A stretch of DNA of 64,000 bases. Source: an uncultured Pelagibacteraceae bacterium. Its GTDB lineage: Bacteria > Pseudomonadota > Alphaproteobacteria > Pelagibacterales > Pelagibacteraceae. The stretch is from positions 1-64,000 of the forward strand of contig CACHCL010000004.1 of the NCBI GenBank assembly GCA_902578315.1. The letters are read 5' to 3'. The notes under the pieces are model-generated. The model was given only the letters and a program-made list of their open reading frames with translations, had not been told where the DNA came from and made no database searches. This document shows positions 52,294 through 62,764 of the stretch, piece after piece; position 1 is the stretch's first letter, and each line of letters starts with the position of its first letter. Position numbers and translations under genes: made by a program.

Positions 52294-53742
52294 TTAATTT
52301 CTCCAAAAAGAAGGAAAAAATAAAACCAATACTGCGAAAAGTTCTAATCTTCCTAGTAACATTCCAGCAGATAAAATCCATTTAGATAAATCTGGTATCT
52401 CCCTGTAATTACCATTTGGCCCAATTACATCTCCTAATCCAGGTCCTACGTTCGAAATAGAACTTGCAGCTCCTGAAATTGATGTTATGAGATCTAATCC
52501 ACTTATGGATAAAAGCATCGCGATAATTAAAAAAATAAATAAAAAAGTAAAAATAAAAATAATTACTGAATTTATAAACGAATCTGAAATCTTTTGATTA
52601 TTATACTTGGTAATTATGACGCTATTTGGAGAAATAAGTTTTTTAATTTGATTTTTTAAGAATATTAAAAGCATTTGTAATCTAAAAATTTTGATTCCAC
52701 AAGCTGTAGAGCCCGCACAACCGCCAATAAACATTAAAAGTAAGAAAAAAATTAAAGAAAATTTTCCCCATAAACCAAAATCATCAGTTACATAACCTGT
52801 ACCAGATAAAATTGAAATTACATTAAATGATGAAATTCTAATTTTATCCGATAAACTACTTTCATAATTAATAAATATCAAATAAAAGAACATTATAAAA
52901 ATAGAGATTGCTAGTAAATAAATCAATCCTTTAATCTGCACATCTTGAAAAAAAATTTTCTTATTTCCTTGAGCAAATTTTAAATATGAAATGAAGGGTA
53001 TGCTACCCAAAATGATGAAAATACTTGCAATGATTTCAATATTTGAATTTCTAAAAAAACCAATCGAGTCGTTATGAGTTGAAAAGCCTCCAGTTGCGAT
53101 AGTTGTCATTGCATGGCTAACGCTATCAAATACCGTCATACCAAAAATCCAATAGAAAAATGCACAAACAAAAGTAAGAAAAATATAAGTAGAGATAATG
53201 ATTGTAGCTACTTCAATAGTCCTTGGGAGAATTTTTTCAGTGCTGTCAGGCCCTTCCATTTTAAATAATTGCATTCCACCGACTTTTAATAATGGTAGTA
53301 TTGTTATTGCCATAACTACTATTCCTATTCCACCAAGCCACTGCATTATTGCTCTCCATAATAAAATACTCTTAGGGCTATTATCTAAATCAGATATGAT
53401 TGTTGCACCTGTAGTTGTAATACCTGACATACTTTCAAAAAAAGCATCACTTAAAGTGAAATTTTGATTAGAGAGCAAAAAGGGCAAACTACCAAAAGCT
53501 GCAACCATAACCCAAGCTAAACATGAAAATAAAAATGTTTGCCTTAAATTTAGTTTAAATTCTTTCTCTAGATTTGCTAATACGAATAATATTCCAATAA
53601 AAATTGTAACAAATGACGCAGATATAAAACTATGGCTTCCCTCATTTAGAGTTACTTGAATTGCGTAAGGCGCTAACATAGATGATCCTAAAACAACTAG
53701 TAATATACCGATTAAAAAAAAGACTGTTTTGTTTGTAGCCAT
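52294..53742 (-). CDS. trkH: Trk-type potassium uptake protein, channel subunit TrkH
   Basis: A membrane protein of 482 residues with four M1-P-M2 units. P-loop selectivity stretches are visible (SGITTTGATI, TIATGGFSTHNDS, LSGTGYVTDDFG, ISNVGPGLGD). It moves potassium in together with the cytoplasmic NAD-binding subunit TrkA, which is not in this window. The start is read away from lysK across a 93-base spacer. Confidence 0.95.
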   Translation of the reverse strand: MATNKTVFFLIGILLVVLGSSMLAPYAIQVTLNEGSHSFISASFVTIFIGILFVLANLEKEFKLNLRQTFLFSCLAWVMVAAFGSLPFLLSNQNFTLSDAFFESMSGITTTGATIISDLDNSPKSILLWRAIMQWLGGIGIVVMAITILPLLKVGGMQLFKMEGPDSTEKILPRTIEVATIIISTYIFLTFVCAFFYWIFGMTVFDSVSHAMTTIATGGFSTHNDSIGFFRNSNIEIIASIFIILGSIPFISYLKFAQGNKKIFFQDVQIKGLIYLLAISIFIMFFYLIFINYESSLSDKIRISSFNVISILSGTGYVTDDFGLWGKFSLIFFLLLMFIGGCAGSTACGIKIFRLQMLLIFLKNQIKKLISPNSVIITKYNNQKISDSFINSVIIFIFTFLFIFLIIAMLLSISGLDLITSISGAASSISNVGPGLGDVIGPNGNYREIPDLSKWILSAGMLLGRLELFAVLVLFFPSFWRN

Positions 53743-53835
53743 AAAATTTGAGATTATTTAAATACTTCTAAAATTCAACTTAATATCATGCAATTATATC
53801 TGTATTTTGAGCATAAAATTTAATAAACCATATTA

Positions 53836-55398
53836 ATGCTTGATAACAACATAATTCAATCTACTTCTTCTTGGCCATTTGTTGAAATTAGAAAACTTAT
53901 TAAAGATAGAAAAGATATCATAAAAAAAAAGAATAAAATAACCTTTCAAACTGGATATGGTCCTAGTGGTCTACCACATATAGGAACTTTTGGAGAAGTT
54001 GCTAGAACTACTATGATGATTAATGCTCTTAATCATATTCAAAAAATCGAACATGAATTAATTACTTTTTCTGATGATATGGATGGACTAAGAAAGGTTC
54101 CAGAAAATATTCCAAACGATAAAATTTTAAAAGAAAATTTAGGTAAACCTTTAACATCAATACCTGATCCATTTAAAAAATATAATAGTTTTGGTGAACA
54201 CAACAATGAAATGCTTAAAGAATTTTTAAATAAATTTAACTTTAAATTTATTTTTAAGAGTTCTACCGAAAATTATAAAAAGGGGGTCTTCAATTCCTCC
54301 CTGATGCGCGTTTTAGAAAAATACGAAGATATTATGAATATCATTTTGCCTACTTTAAGAGAAGAAAGACGGAAAACTTATTGTCCATTTTTACCTATAT
54401 GTCCAACCACAGGTAGGGTTCTCGAGATACCAATGGTAAGTATGGATAAGAAGACCGGCGCTATAGTTTTTGATAACAAAGGCAAAAAAGTTGAGTCTAA
54501 TATTTTAGACGGAAAATGTAAATTACAATGGAAAGTTGACTGGGCGATGCGATGGTTTACTTTTGATGTTGATTTTGAGATGTACGGTAAAGATTTGACG
54601 GAGAGCGCTATACTATCATCTAAGATTTGCAGAACGCTAGGAAAAAAACCCCCAAATGGATTTGCATATGAATTATTTTTAGATGAAAAGGGAGAAAAAA
54701 TTTCTAAATCTAAAGGTAATGGAATATCAATAGATCAATGGCTCAGGTACGCTTCTCCTGAAAGCTTAGCTTTATATATGTATCCAAATCCAAAAAGAGC
54801 AAAAAAACTTTATTCTGAGGTCGTACCAAAGACTGTTGATGAATATCTAAATTATATTGAAAAATATCCTAAAGAGGACATTAAGGAAAAATTAATGAAC
54901 CCTGTTTGGCATATTCATAATGGACAACCACCAAAAGAAAAAATCGTAATGCCTTTTTCAATGTTGTTAAATTTGGTTGGTTCTAGTAATGCAGACAATA
55001 AAGATATTCTCTGGAAGTTTATTAATAGATTTCATAAAGAATTAAAACCGGCAGATCATAAAATACTTGATGGGTTGACTGAATATGCAATAAATTATTT
55101 TAAAGATAAAGTTGAACCAAATAAAAAATTTAAAAAGCCTGATCAAAATGAGAAAAAAGCCTTACAAAATTTAATTAATAAACTTCAACAAATTGACCAG
55201 TCATTATCACCAGAGGAAATTCAAACTCATGTATACACTGTAGGTAAAGAAAATGGATATGATAAAAATTTAAGAGACTGGTTTAAACTGATATATGAAG
55301 TTGTATTTGGAGAAGAAAACGGTCCAAGGATGGGTTTTTTCATAAGTTTTTTTGGACTTAATGAAACAATTGAATTAATAAAGAATAAAATAAAATAA
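53836..55398 (+). CDS. lysK: Class I lysyl-tRNA synthetase
   Basis: This is the archaeal-type class I LysRS (520 residues), not the common bacterial class II enzyme. It has the HIGH-like motif PSGLPHIGTFGE (43-54) and the KMSKS-like EKISKSKGNG near residue 290. Between them sits the Cys-containing insert YCPFLPICPTTGR. Class I LysRS is usual in alphaproteobacteria and some spirochaetes. Its stop overlaps the pyrD start by one base. Confidence 0.97.
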   Translation: MLDNNIIQSTSSWPFVEIRKLIKDRKDIIKKKNKITFQTGYGPSGLPHIGTFGEVARTTMMINALNHIQKIEHELITFSDDMDGLRKVPENIPNDKILKENLGKPLTSIPDPFKKYNSFGEHNNEMLKEFLNKFNFKFIFKSSTENYKKGVFNSSLMRVLEKYEDIMNIILPTLREERRKTYCPFLPICPTTGRVLEIPMVSMDKKTGAIVFDNKGKKVESNILDGKCKLQWKVDWAMRWFTFDVDFEMYGKDLTESAILSSKICRTLGKKPPNGFAYELFLDEKGEKISKSKGNGISIDQWLRYASPESLALYMYPNPKRAKKLYSEVVPKTVDEYLNYIEKYPKEDIKEKLMNPVWHIHNGQPPKEKIVMPFSMLLNLVGSSNADNKDILWKFINRFHKELKPADHKILDGLTEYAINYFKDKVEPNKKFKKPDQNEKKALQNLINKLQQIDQSLSPEEIQTHVYTVGKENGYDKNLRDWFKLIYEVVFGEENGPRMGFFISFFGLNETIELIKNKIK

Positions 55399-56444
55399 TG
55401 TTTTCAATATTTAAACCTTATATATTTTCTCTAGACCCAGAAGTCGCTCATGATCTAGCTATTAAATCACTGAAATTCAATGTTTTACCGAAAAACCTTT
55501 TCAGCGTTGAGAAGGAAGAAATTTTAGAAATAAATTTATTAGGAGAAAAATTACCTAATCCCATAGGTTTAGCTGCAGGTTTTGATAAAAGTGCTGAAGT
55601 CTATAATTCCTTATTTAAACTAGGTTATGGTTTTGTAGAAGTTGGAACAATTACTCCTAAAAGACAACTAGGAAATCCAAAACCCAGAATTTTTAGACTA
55701 GAAAAAGATGAGGCTTTAATAAATCGGCTTGGCTTTAACAATCACGGCTGTGAAATTGTTTCACAAAGAATACAACGTAATTTACCAAATGGTTTTTTAG
55801 GAATTAATATAGGGCCAAATAAAGATTCAAAAAATAAAGAGGAGGATTATTACTTATGTTTGTCTAAACTTGCATCTTATGCAAGTTATTTAACAATTAA
55901 TATTTCTTCTCCAAATACAGAAGGTTTAAGAGACTTTCATGACCAAAAAGCTCTCGAGAAGCTTCTTTCAGGAATCAATAAAATAAAAAAAGAGAAGAAT
56001 ATTAAAAAGCCGATCGTTATTAAACTCTCTCCAGATATTCAAGACCGTGAAATCAGTAATATAATTGAATTAATTACGAAATTTAGGATTGATGGGATAA
56101 TTATTTCCAATACAACAGACAGCAACCGTGACAGCTTATCTGATGCTAGAAAAAATGAAAAAGGAGGACTATCTGGTAAACCTTTGAAAAATCTATCTAC
56201 AAGTTTGATAAAAAAGTTTTATAGGGAAACTAAAGGTAAACTGGAGATAATTGGCGTCGGAGGCATTGACTCAGGGCAAGCAGCTTTTGAGAAGATATGT
56301 GCTGGAGCTAATGCAGTGCAATTATATACAGGCATGGTATATAAAGGCCCAGGAGTAGTTAAAGACATGAAAAAAGAGTTAATTTCAATTTTGAAAAAAG
56401 AAAATCTTAAAAATATAAGTGAAGCAGTTGGAATTAATGCTTGA
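55398..56444 (+). CDS. pyrD: Dihydroorotate dehydrogenase (quinone), class 2
   Basis: A 348-residue flavoenzyme of pyrimidine synthesis that passes electrons to the quinone pool. The N-terminal membrane helix pair (FKPYIFSLDPEVAHDL) is typical of class 2. Then come NPIGLAAGFDKSAE, ISSPNTEGLRDFHD with the catalytic Ser of class 2 nearby, and IIGVGGIDSGQAAFEKICAGANAVQLYTG for FMN phosphate binding. It is membrane-associated on the cytoplasmic side. Confidence 0.97.
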   Translation: MFSIFKPYIFSLDPEVAHDLAIKSLKFNVLPKNLFSVEKEEILEINLLGEKLPNPIGLAAGFDKSAEVYNSLFKLGYGFVEVGTITPKRQLGNPKPRIFRLEKDEALINRLGFNNHGCEIVSQRIQRNLPNGFLGINIGPNKDSKNKEEDYYLCLSKLASYASYLTINISSPNTEGLRDFHDQKALEKLLSGINKIKKEKNIKKPIVIKLSPDIQDREISNIIELITKFRIDGIIISNTTDSNRDSLSDARKNEKGGLSGKPLKNLSTSLIKKFYRETKGKLEIIGVGGIDSGQAAFEKICAGANAVQLYTGMVYKGPGVVKDMKKELISILKKENLKNISEAVGINA

Positions 56445-56485
56445 CCCTTTTCAACACTAGAATTATACAACCTTAGGAATAATTT

Positions 56486-56764
56486 ATGTCAAAAAAATGT
56501 GAGTTAACAGGAGTATCACCTTTAAAAGGTCACAACGTCAGCCATGCAAAAAACAAAACGAAGAGAAGATTTTTGCCCAACTTGAAGAAAGTTACTTTTA
56601 GAAGCGATATATTAAAGAAAGATATCAAGCTAAATGTAGCTAACGCAGCTTTAAGAACTGTAGATTTTAAAGGCGGACTTGATAAATTCTTAATTTCTGC
56701 AAAAAATGCAAAACTTTCAAAAAAAGTAAAAAAAATTAAAGCCTCTATTTCAGCTAAATCATAA
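56486..56764 (+). CDS. rpmB: 50S ribosomal protein L28
   Basis: A 92-residue ribosomal protein. The L28 signature is at the start (MSKKCELTGVSPLKGHNVSH, AKNKTKRRFLPNLKKV). The length fits alphaproteobacteria, which carry a longer tail than E. coli (78 residues). Its own upstream spacer is 41 bases; the next gene begins one base after its stop. Confidence 0.97.
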   Translation: MSKKCELTGVSPLKGHNVSHAKNKTKRRFLPNLKKVTFRSDILKKDIKLNVANAALRTVDFKGGLDKFLISAKNAKLSKKVKKIKASISAKS

Positions 56765-56765
56765 A

Positions 56766-57341
56766 ATGAATTTGTACTATAAACTATCAATTTTGATGGG
56801 GATTGTAGTAGTTTTATCTAATTTTCTAGTTCAATTTCCTGTTCAGTATTTTGGCTTAAGTGAATTATTAACTTACGGAGCCTTTAGCTATCCTATTACT
56901 TTTTTAATAACTGATTTAGCTAATCGTGCCTACGGAAAGATAGTAGCAAGAAAAGTTGTGTACTTTGGATTTGTAATTGGAATATTACTTACGCTTGTAG
57001 TTTCGACAAACTTTGACGATATAATTTCAATACGAATAGCAATAGGCTCTGGAACTGCCTTTTTTGTCGCTCAAAATTTAGATGTTCAAGTATTTGACAA
57101 ATTAAGAAAAAAAGATTGGTTCATTGCACCTCTTACATCATCATTTTTTGGATCAATAACAGATACTTTCTTATTTTTTTCAATATCTTTCTACTCGACT
57201 GGAATTCCTTGGGTGACATTAGCTCTAGGAGATTTCGCAGTTAAGTTATTTATTACATTAATTATGTTAATTCCTTTCAGGCTTTTACTTCATAAAATTA
57301 AAGATTATACAGAAAATTCAGACTCAAAAGTTAAATTCTAA
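56766..57341 (+). CDS. Queuosine precursor transporter (VUT/YhhQ family)
   Basis: A 191-residue membrane protein with about six helices. It matches the YhhQ/VUT family: [21 protein letters not shown] motif after the second helix (here [17 protein letters not shown]), and [17 protein letters not shown] in the middle. YhhQ imports preQ0/preQ1 for tRNA queuosine; the substrate here is by family analogy. It is directly downstream of rpmB and its stop overlaps the convergent cobT gene by four bases. Confidence 0.88.
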   Translation: MNLYYKLSILMGIVVVLSNFLVQFPVQYFGLSELLTYGAFSYPITFLITDLANRAYGKIVARKVVYFGFVIGILLTLVVSTNFDDIISIRIAIGSGTAFFVAQNLDVQVFDKLRKKDWFIAPLTSSFFGSITDTFLFFSISFYSTGIPWVTLALGDFAVKLFITLIMLIPFRLLLHKIKDYTENSDSKVKF

Positions 57342-59155
57342 TGGATAGTTTTTTTATTTTTTTCAACAAATAAATCAGTTAATTGATTAATCATAACATC
57401 ACCTAAATCTTGAACATCAGTAATTTTAACCGCTTTTTTATAATATCGAGTAACATCATGACCTATTCCTATTGCCAGTAATTCAATGTTTGATTTACCT
57501 TCAATCCATTTAACAGTTTTTTTTAAATTTGACTCCAAATAGTCGCTTGTGTTTGTAGATAGTGTAGAGTCGTCTACAGGAGCGCCATCTGAAATAACCA
57601 TTAAAATCTTTCTGTCCTCTTTTCTTTTATTCATCTTATTAAAAGCCCACTTAAGAGCTTCACCATCGATATTTTCTTTGAGCAATCCTTCCTTTAACAT
57701 TAAGCCAATATTATTTTTAGCCTGTCTCCACTGAGTGTCAGCAGATTTATAAATAATGTGTCTCAGGTCATTTAGCCTACCAGGAAAGTTGGGTTTTTCA
57801 TTTTTCATCCACTTTTCTCTTGAAGATCCACCTTTCCAATGTTTTGTTGTAAATCCTAGTATCTCAACTTTAACCATACATCTTTCTAGTGTTCTTGATA
57901 GTATATCTGCACAAATAGCTGCGACAGATATTGGCTTACCTCTCATTGAACCTGAGTTATCTATTAAAATGGTTACCAACGTATCTTTGAATTCTATATC
58001 TTTCTCTTTTTTAAATGAAAGTGAATTAAACGGATCCATTATAATTCTTGGAAGTTTGGACGTATCTAATAAACCCTCCTCTAAATCAAAGTTCCAAGAT
58101 CTATTCTGTTTTGCGAGTAATTTCCTTTGCAATTTGTTTGCTAATTTTGAAATAAAATTTTTAAGTTGTAATAACTGTTGATCTAAACTTTTTCTTAGCC
58201 TATCAAGCTCATCTGAACTTTCTAAATCCTCAGCTTTGATTATTTCATCGAATTCATCTGTATAGATTTTATATTTTAAATCTCCAAAATTCATATTATT
58301 CTCTTTTTTAGAATCTATCCTTTTGCTATCTGCTATTTCAACTTGATCCTCTGCTTCATTTGTCTCTTTAGTCTCATTATTCAAATCTGGAACATTTGCA
58401 TCAATTAACATTTCTTCATTTTTTTCCTCTTTTTGCTTTGTTTTTTGCTCCTGATTTTTAGTTTTAGATTGTTTATCTTCATTTCTATTGTCGTCGTCTT
58501 TTTTTTCCTCATCATCTATATTTTCGTCTAAGCTCATATTGGAAATCAGTTGAGAAATGAGTGAATTAAATTTCTCTTGATCTAAAAATGAGTCTTTAAG
58601 CTCAGAAATTTTGTTCTTAAAATTATCATTTAAATCTTTTTTATAAGATCTTAACTTCTTATCTATTTGATTTTCATTTTTGAATTCTAAAAATTTTACT
58701 CTTAAATAATTTTCAAACGATTCTACTATTTTATCCTCGCTACTTTTAAGGTCTAATCCTGAAACTCTTTTTTGATAAAATTTTTCTATATTATTTTTTA
58801 CTCCTTTAAAATAATTTGTTCCAATTTTTTCACATCTGATTTTTTCCGAGATATTGTAAAGCTTTTTTGAAATATTACCCTCTGGTTCGTGTCTTTTTAG
58901 AGTCTGTTTATCTGAAAATCTAAAACTTAACGATTTTGAGTCTGCGATGGCTCTTATTTCTTCATAGTTTATTTTATTATTTAAATTATCTGGAGCAGGT
59001 AACCTTATTAAATTTTTCTCTGATTTAGTTGGTTGATTTCCAAAAGAAACCTCAATTTTTTGTGAATTAGATAATGATCTTACGGTAGAGCTTATAGCAG
59101 TTTTAAAATCCTCTATTTTTTCTTTTTTTGTGTCCACTTTTTTAAATTGAAACAT
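57338..59155 (-). CDS. cobT: CobT-like vWA-domain protein (cobaltochelatase CobT family)
   Basis: A 605-residue protein like CobT, the vWA component that acts with CobS as the AAA+ pair for aerobic cobalt chelatase in B12 synthesis. The C-terminal vWA domain has the MIDAS motif [10 protein letters not shown]. The N-terminal half is helical, with a long acidic/Lys low-complexity stretch (about 210-290) typical of CobT. The tail [15 protein letters not shown] is conserved in the family. No CobN large subunit or other cobalamin gene is in the window, so a metal-insertion role is not proven. It overlaps cobS by 14 bases. Confidence 0.9.
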   Translation of the reverse strand: MFQFKKVDTKKEKIEDFKTAISSTVRSLSNSQKIEVSFGNQPTKSEKNLIRLPAPDNLNNKINYEEIRAIADSKSLSFRFSDKQTLKRHEPEGNISKKLYNISEKIRCEKIGTNYFKGVKNNIEKFYQKRVSGLDLKSSEDKIVESFENYLRVKFLEFKNENQIDKKLRSYKKDLNDNFKNKISELKDSFLDQEKFNSLISQLISNMSLDENIDDEEKKDDDNRNEDKQSKTKNQEQKTKQKEEKNEEMLIDANVPDLNNETKETNEAEDQVEIADSKRIDSKKENNMNFGDLKYKIYTDEFDEIIKAEDLESSDELDRLRKSLDQQLLQLKNFISKLANKLQRKLLAKQNRSWNFDLEEGLLDTSKLPRIIMDPFNSLSFKKEKDIEFKDTLVTILIDNSGSMRGKPISVAAICADILSRTLERCMVKVEILGFTTKHWKGGSSREKWMKNEKPNFPGRLNDLRHIIYKSADTQWRQAKNNIGLMLKEGLLKENIDGEALKWAFNKMNKRKEDRKILMVISDGAPVDDSTLSTNTSDYLESNLKKTVKWIEGKSNIELLAIGIGHDVTRYYKKAVKITDVQDLGDVMINQLTDLFVEKNKKTIH

Positions 59156-60119
59156 TTATCGAAGATTCGGGCAAATCTTCACCAAAACATCTTTGGTAAT
59201 ATTCAGAAATTATTTTTTTTTCTAAATCATCGCATTTATTTAGAAAGGTTATTCTAAAAGCATATCCCTTATCTTTAAAAATATCAGTATTTTCCGCCCA
59301 ATGTAAAACTGTGCGAGGACTCATTACAGTAGATATATCACCGTTCATAAACCCTTTTCTAGTAAGATCAGCAACTTTAATCATATTTGACATTAACTCC
59401 TTGCCTTCTTTGTTATTGAAGCTTTTATTTTTGGCTACAATTATTTCCAATTCTTTTTCAAACGGTAAATAATTTAAAGTTGAAACAATATTCCATCTAT
59501 CCATCTGACCTTGATTTATTTGTTGAGTTCCGTGATAAAGACCAGTTGTGTCACCTAAACCTACTGTATTAGTGGTAGCAAAAATTCTAAAAAAATCATG
59601 CTGTTCCAAGACCTTGTTTTTATCTAGTAGTGTGAAATTTCCACTACTTTCTAAAACTCTTTGAATAACAAACATGACATCAGGTCGACCTGCATCATAC
59701 TCATCAAATACTAAAGCTACCGGGTTTTGAATTGACCAAGGAAGAATTCCCTCTTTAAATTCAGTGACTTGTTTTCCGTCTTTTAAAATTATCGCATCTT
59801 TACCAATTAAATCTATTCTACTTATATGACTATCTAAGTTTACTCTTACACAAGGCCAGTTAAGTCTGGCTGCGACCTGTTCTATGTGTGTAGACTTACC
59901 AGTACCATGATAACCTTGTATAAGAACTCTTTTATTAAATGAAAACCCAGCTAAAATAGCTAATGTCGTATCTTTATCAAATTTATAATCTGGGTCTATT
60001 TTGGGTACATATTCATTTTTTTTAGAAAAGGCTCCTACCTTCATTTCACTTTCAAGACCAAAAGTTTGTTTTACGGATAGTTTAATATCGGGTTTTTGTA
60101 AAAGTTGATTTGTATTCAT
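59142..60119 (-). CDS. cobS: CobS-like AAA+ ATPase (cobaltochelatase CobS family)
   Basis: A 325-residue MoxR-like AAA+ ATPase. Walker A is GYHGTGKS (69-76), Walker B is LVFDEYDAG, and the arginine-finger region lies near [12 protein letters not shown]. CobS works with CobT to power chelatases or act as a remodelling chaperone. The order J-protein, CobS, CobT is found in many alphaproteobacteria. The gene overlaps cobT (14 bases) and the J-protein gene (4 bases). Confidence 0.92.
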   Translation of the reverse strand: MNTNQLLQKPDIKLSVKQTFGLESEMKVGAFSKKNEYVPKIDPDYKFDKDTTLAILAGFSFNKRVLIQGYHGTGKSTHIEQVAARLNWPCVRVNLDSHISRIDLIGKDAIILKDGKQVTEFKEGILPWSIQNPVALVFDEYDAGRPDVMFVIQRVLESSGNFTLLDKNKVLEQHDFFRIFATTNTVGLGDTTGLYHGTQQINQGQMDRWNIVSTLNYLPFEKELEIIVAKNKSFNNKEGKELMSNMIKVADLTRKGFMNGDISTVMSPRTVLHWAENTDIFKDKGYAFRITFLNKCDDLEKKIISEYYQRCFGEDLPESSINVSI

Positions 60120-60631
60120 TTTTTTCCAAAAGTTTTTTTAAGTTGACTGTACGCTAAAGTAATTTTTTTTAATTTATCTTCAAATTTTTTACTTCCTCGA
60201 TTTTTATCAGGATGATATTTTTTTACAAGTTCTTTAAATTTAGATTGAATTTTTTCCCATTTAACCTCAACATTTAGCTCCATAACCTGAAAAGCATCAC
60301 GGTCAGTTTGAGACATCTTAGTTTTTTTGAAATCCCTGTAATTTGCGGACTGAAAAATATTTAATTTATCATCTAAAGCATTATTCCACAAAATATTGAA
60401 AAAATTGTCTGAAGAGCCAAAATTTTTTGTAGATTTATGCCAAGTAAGATCAGATTTAATAAAATACTCTATCTCTTGATCATTCATGTTTTCAAAATAA
60501 TTCCAATTTTTATTAAAAATTTTTATATGTTTTAAACAAAGCAATCTATATTTTTTGCTATTATCCTTTTCAATTGGTGCTTTATATGAACCTATCTCTT
60601 TACAATTTTCCCAGTCACATATAATTTTCAT
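60116..60631 (-). CDS. J-domain (DnaJ-like) protein with Cys/His N-terminal module
   Basis: A 171-residue protein. The C-terminal 60 residues form a J domain, with the HPD motif at 140-142 (KKYHPDKNRG), which stimulates DnaK/Hsp70 ATPase. The N-terminal part contains Cys5, Cys10, Cys32 and His35, spaced like a small metal-binding site. Its position before CobS suggests a chaperone link to that AAA+/vWA pair, as in other alphaproteobacteria; the client is unknown. It is the first gene of the J-cobS-cobT operon. Confidence 0.9.
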   Translation of the reverse strand: MKIICDWENCKEIGSYKAPIEKDNSKKYRLLCLKHIKIFNKNWNYFENMNDQEIEYFIKSDLTWHKSTKNFGSSDNFFNILWNNALDDKLNIFQSANYRDFKKTKMSQTDRDAFQVMELNVEVKWEKIQSKFKELVKKYHPDKNRGSKKFEDKLKKITLAYSQLKKTFGKK

Positions 60632-60661
60632 TATAGGATTCTATATATTAAATTTTGAATA

Positions 60662-60919
60662 ATGAAAAATTATTTTGACAACATTGAACAGAAATTGCGT
60701 AAGAACATTAATTTTGAAAAAATTGAAATAATTGATAATTCACATAAGCATAAGGGTCATAAGTCTTTTTCATCAACTAAGCTACATTTAGCTTTGAATA
60801 TTAAGTCAAACTATCTTGTATCACTATCAAAGCTTGATGCACACAAGCTTATTATGAAAGTTTTAGAAGATGAATTGAAGACCAAAATTCATGCTCTCGA
60901 GATTAAAATTTATTCATAG
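60662..60919 (+). CDS. bolA: BolA-family protein
   Basis: An 85-residue BolA/YrbA-like protein with the class II KH-like fold. It has HKHKGHKSF in the loop region that binds a [2Fe-2S] cluster with monothiol glutaredoxin, and ends with KTKIHALEIKIYS. It may act in iron-sulfur trafficking. The gene is divergent from the J-protein gene, and its end overlaps the convergent aroB by 17 bases. Confidence 0.95.
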   Translation: MKNYFDNIEQKLRKNINFEKIEIIDNSHKHKGHKSFSSTKLHLALNIKSNYLVSLSKLDAHKLIMKVLEDELKTKIHALEIKIYS

Positions 60920-62015
60920 CTTTGCTATATTTTTTTAAATGAGATACAGAAATTTTAAATTTATTAGGCAAATATGTTTTTCCAATTTTATTTAGTAAAA
61001 TAAAATTTATTTTTTCGTCCTGATTTTTTTTGTCATTCTTTAGGTATGGAATTAACTTATCCAAAATGTTCTTATTATTAAATTTCTTATACGTATATGA
61101 CAAATTATTTTCATCATAAATTTTTAATATTTCGTTGTATGTTTTTTCACTACATAGCTTCTTAATTTTTGATAGCTTTGTTGCCAGCACCATTCCAGAA
61201 AGCACAGCTTCACCATGAGTTATTTTACTCGAATAATTATTTTTTACCTCAATTGCATGAGCAAAAGTATGTCCAAAATTAAGAACCATTCTTAAGTTTT
61301 TTTCATCAACATCTTTGTTAACGAAATATAATTTTACCAAACAGCTTTTTTTTATTGCATAAACCAACTCTTTAGCTTTTTTTACCAGAATATTTTGTGT
61401 ATTTTTTTTAAGCCAGTCAAAAAATTTTTTATCTTTAATAATCGAATGTTTCAAAATTTCAGCGTAACCACATATCATCTCCCTTTTTTTTAAACTTTTT
61501 AAAAAAGAAGTATCGCTTAACACTAGTTTAGGTTGGTAAAAAGATCCTATTAAGTTCTTACCATAGCTTGAGTTCACCCCAGTTTTGCCGCCAATTGATG
61601 CATCAACCTGAGCTAATAAAGTTGAAGGCACGTTTATAAAATTTATTCCTCTCTTATAAATACTTGACACAAACCCAACTAAATCTCCAGTGACACCACC
61701 ACCCACAGCAATTACCAAATCAGATCTATTAAATTTATTATGTAATAACTTCTTTAAAAAAAAATTGGCAAATTTAAGCGATTTTGCCTTTTCGTTTGGC
61801 AAAAATTTTATGAAAATTAAATCATATTTTTTAAGTTTTTTTCTTAAAATCTTTTCAAATCTTTTTGGAACATTTCTATCAACCACAATCATGATTTTAT
61901 TTGTCAAAGGACAAAGTTTAGCTATTTTTTGAGGCAAGATTCCTAAAATATTTTCACCAATTAATATTGAATAATTAGTCTTAATATCTTTAAATTTAAT
62001 TTCTTGAATTCTCAT
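60903..62015 (-). CDS. aroB: 3-dehydroquinate synthase
   Basis: This enzyme makes 3-dehydroquinate, the second step of the shikimate route, using NAD and zinc. The 370-residue protein has GGGVTGDLVGFVSSIYKRGINFIN and PSTLLAQVDASIGGKTGVN in the NAD region, and the zinc ligands are in NFGHTFAHAIE and the nearby ITHGEAV. It overlaps the aroK end by 20 bases; the two are translationally coupled, as commonly seen. Confidence 0.97.
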   Translation of the reverse strand: MRIQEIKFKDIKTNYSILIGENILGILPQKIAKLCPLTNKIMIVVDRNVPKRFEKILRKKLKKYDLIFIKFLPNEKAKSLKFANFFLKKLLHNKFNRSDLVIAVGGGVTGDLVGFVSSIYKRGINFINVPSTLLAQVDASIGGKTGVNSSYGKNLIGSFYQPKLVLSDTSFLKSLKKREMICGYAEILKHSIIKDKKFFDWLKKNTQNILVKKAKELVYAIKKSCLVKLYFVNKDVDEKNLRMVLNFGHTFAHAIEVKNNYSSKITHGEAVLSGMVLATKLSKIKKLCSEKTYNEILKIYDENNLSYTYKKFNNKNILDKLIPYLKNDKKNQDEKINFILLNKIGKTYLPNKFKISVSHLKKYSKAMNKF

Positions 62016-62523
62016 ACAATTTCAATATCTTGTTAACAATTTCATCTTTTTTTTCAAAACTACACTTAATCCTAAAACTCGCCTCATTATAGATTTTCTT
62101 TCGTTCCAAGTAAATTTTTTTAACAGTTTCATTTAAATTTTTTTCAATTAAAAGAGGCCTCATTTTTGACTTGCTTAATCGACTAGTAAGAATGCTTAAA
62201 TTGACATCTAACCAAAAACTCACAGTCGAAATTTTTACTGCTCTTCTAATTTTTTGATTCAAAAATGCCCCACCACCTAAAGATATAACGCACTTTTTCT
62301 TTTTGATTTCATTTAAAGTTATTTTATTTTCTAATTTTCTGAAATATTCTTCGCTTTTTTTTCTGAAAATGGAGTTGATAGAGCATCCTTCTTGAGACTC
62401 TATCATTTTATCAATATCCACAAATTTATATGAGAGTTTTTTTGCTAATCTCTCTCCAATCGTAGATTTTCCAACACCCATCATGCCTGTCAAAACTAGG
62501 TTTTTAGTCAAATTCAGCTCCAA
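61996..62523 (-). CDS. aroK: Shikimate kinase
   Basis: A 175-residue P-loop kinase that phosphorylates shikimate at O3. Walker A is GMMGVGKS (13-20), the shikimate-binding DID and the GGGAFL turn are present, and the lid contains MRPLL. It is the first gene of the aroK-aroB pair. A 61-base spacer separates it from the divergent small membrane protein gene. Confidence 0.96.
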   Translation of the reverse strand: MELNLTKNLVLTGMMGVGKSTIGERLAKKLSYKFVDIDKMIESQEGCSINSIFRKKSEEYFRKLENKITLNEIKKKKCVISLGGGAFLNQKIRRAVKISTVSFWLDVNLSILTSRLSKSKMRPLLIEKNLNETVKKIYLERKKIYNEASFRIKCSFEKKDEIVNKILKLYENSRN

Positions 62524-62584
62524 TTTTGAAATTGATTTTTCATAAATATGTCTTAATTATTGAGTTTAAATTAAATCAAAAAGT

Positions 62585-62764
62585 ATGCAACTTAAATACA
62601 ACAGACAGCAGAGTTTAGGCAGTACGTTATTCAAATTATTTATAAAATTGTTTTTTTTACTTATTATTTTAATCGCTGCAATTTTTTTAATCGAGAAAGT
62701 GAACTTTCCAAGTCCGAAAAAAAATTATGACATTGATGTAACAAATGATATCAAAAAGTTATAA
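62585..62764 (+). CDS. Small single-helix membrane protein (59 aa)
   Basis: This gene is short but convincing: a basic start (MQLKYNRQQSLG), one transmembrane helix at about 18-38 (KLFIKLFFLLIILIAAIFLIE) and a charged C-terminal part (VNFPSPKKNYDIDVTND). It overlaps the next gene by 20 bases in another frame, so the two are read from one transcript. I do not recognise a named family, though its place beside aroK is shared by small membrane proteins in related genomes. The helix with the basic N terminus suggests a type II (N-in) topology. Confidence 0.7.
   Translation: MQLKYNRQQSLGSTLFKLFIKLFFLLIILIAAIFLIEKVNFPSPKKNYDIDVTNDIKKL

Noticed and set aside
57338..60119. Active cobalamin synthesis locus
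   Set aside because: CobS and CobT alone do not make B12. CobN and all corrin-ring enzymes are missing from the window.
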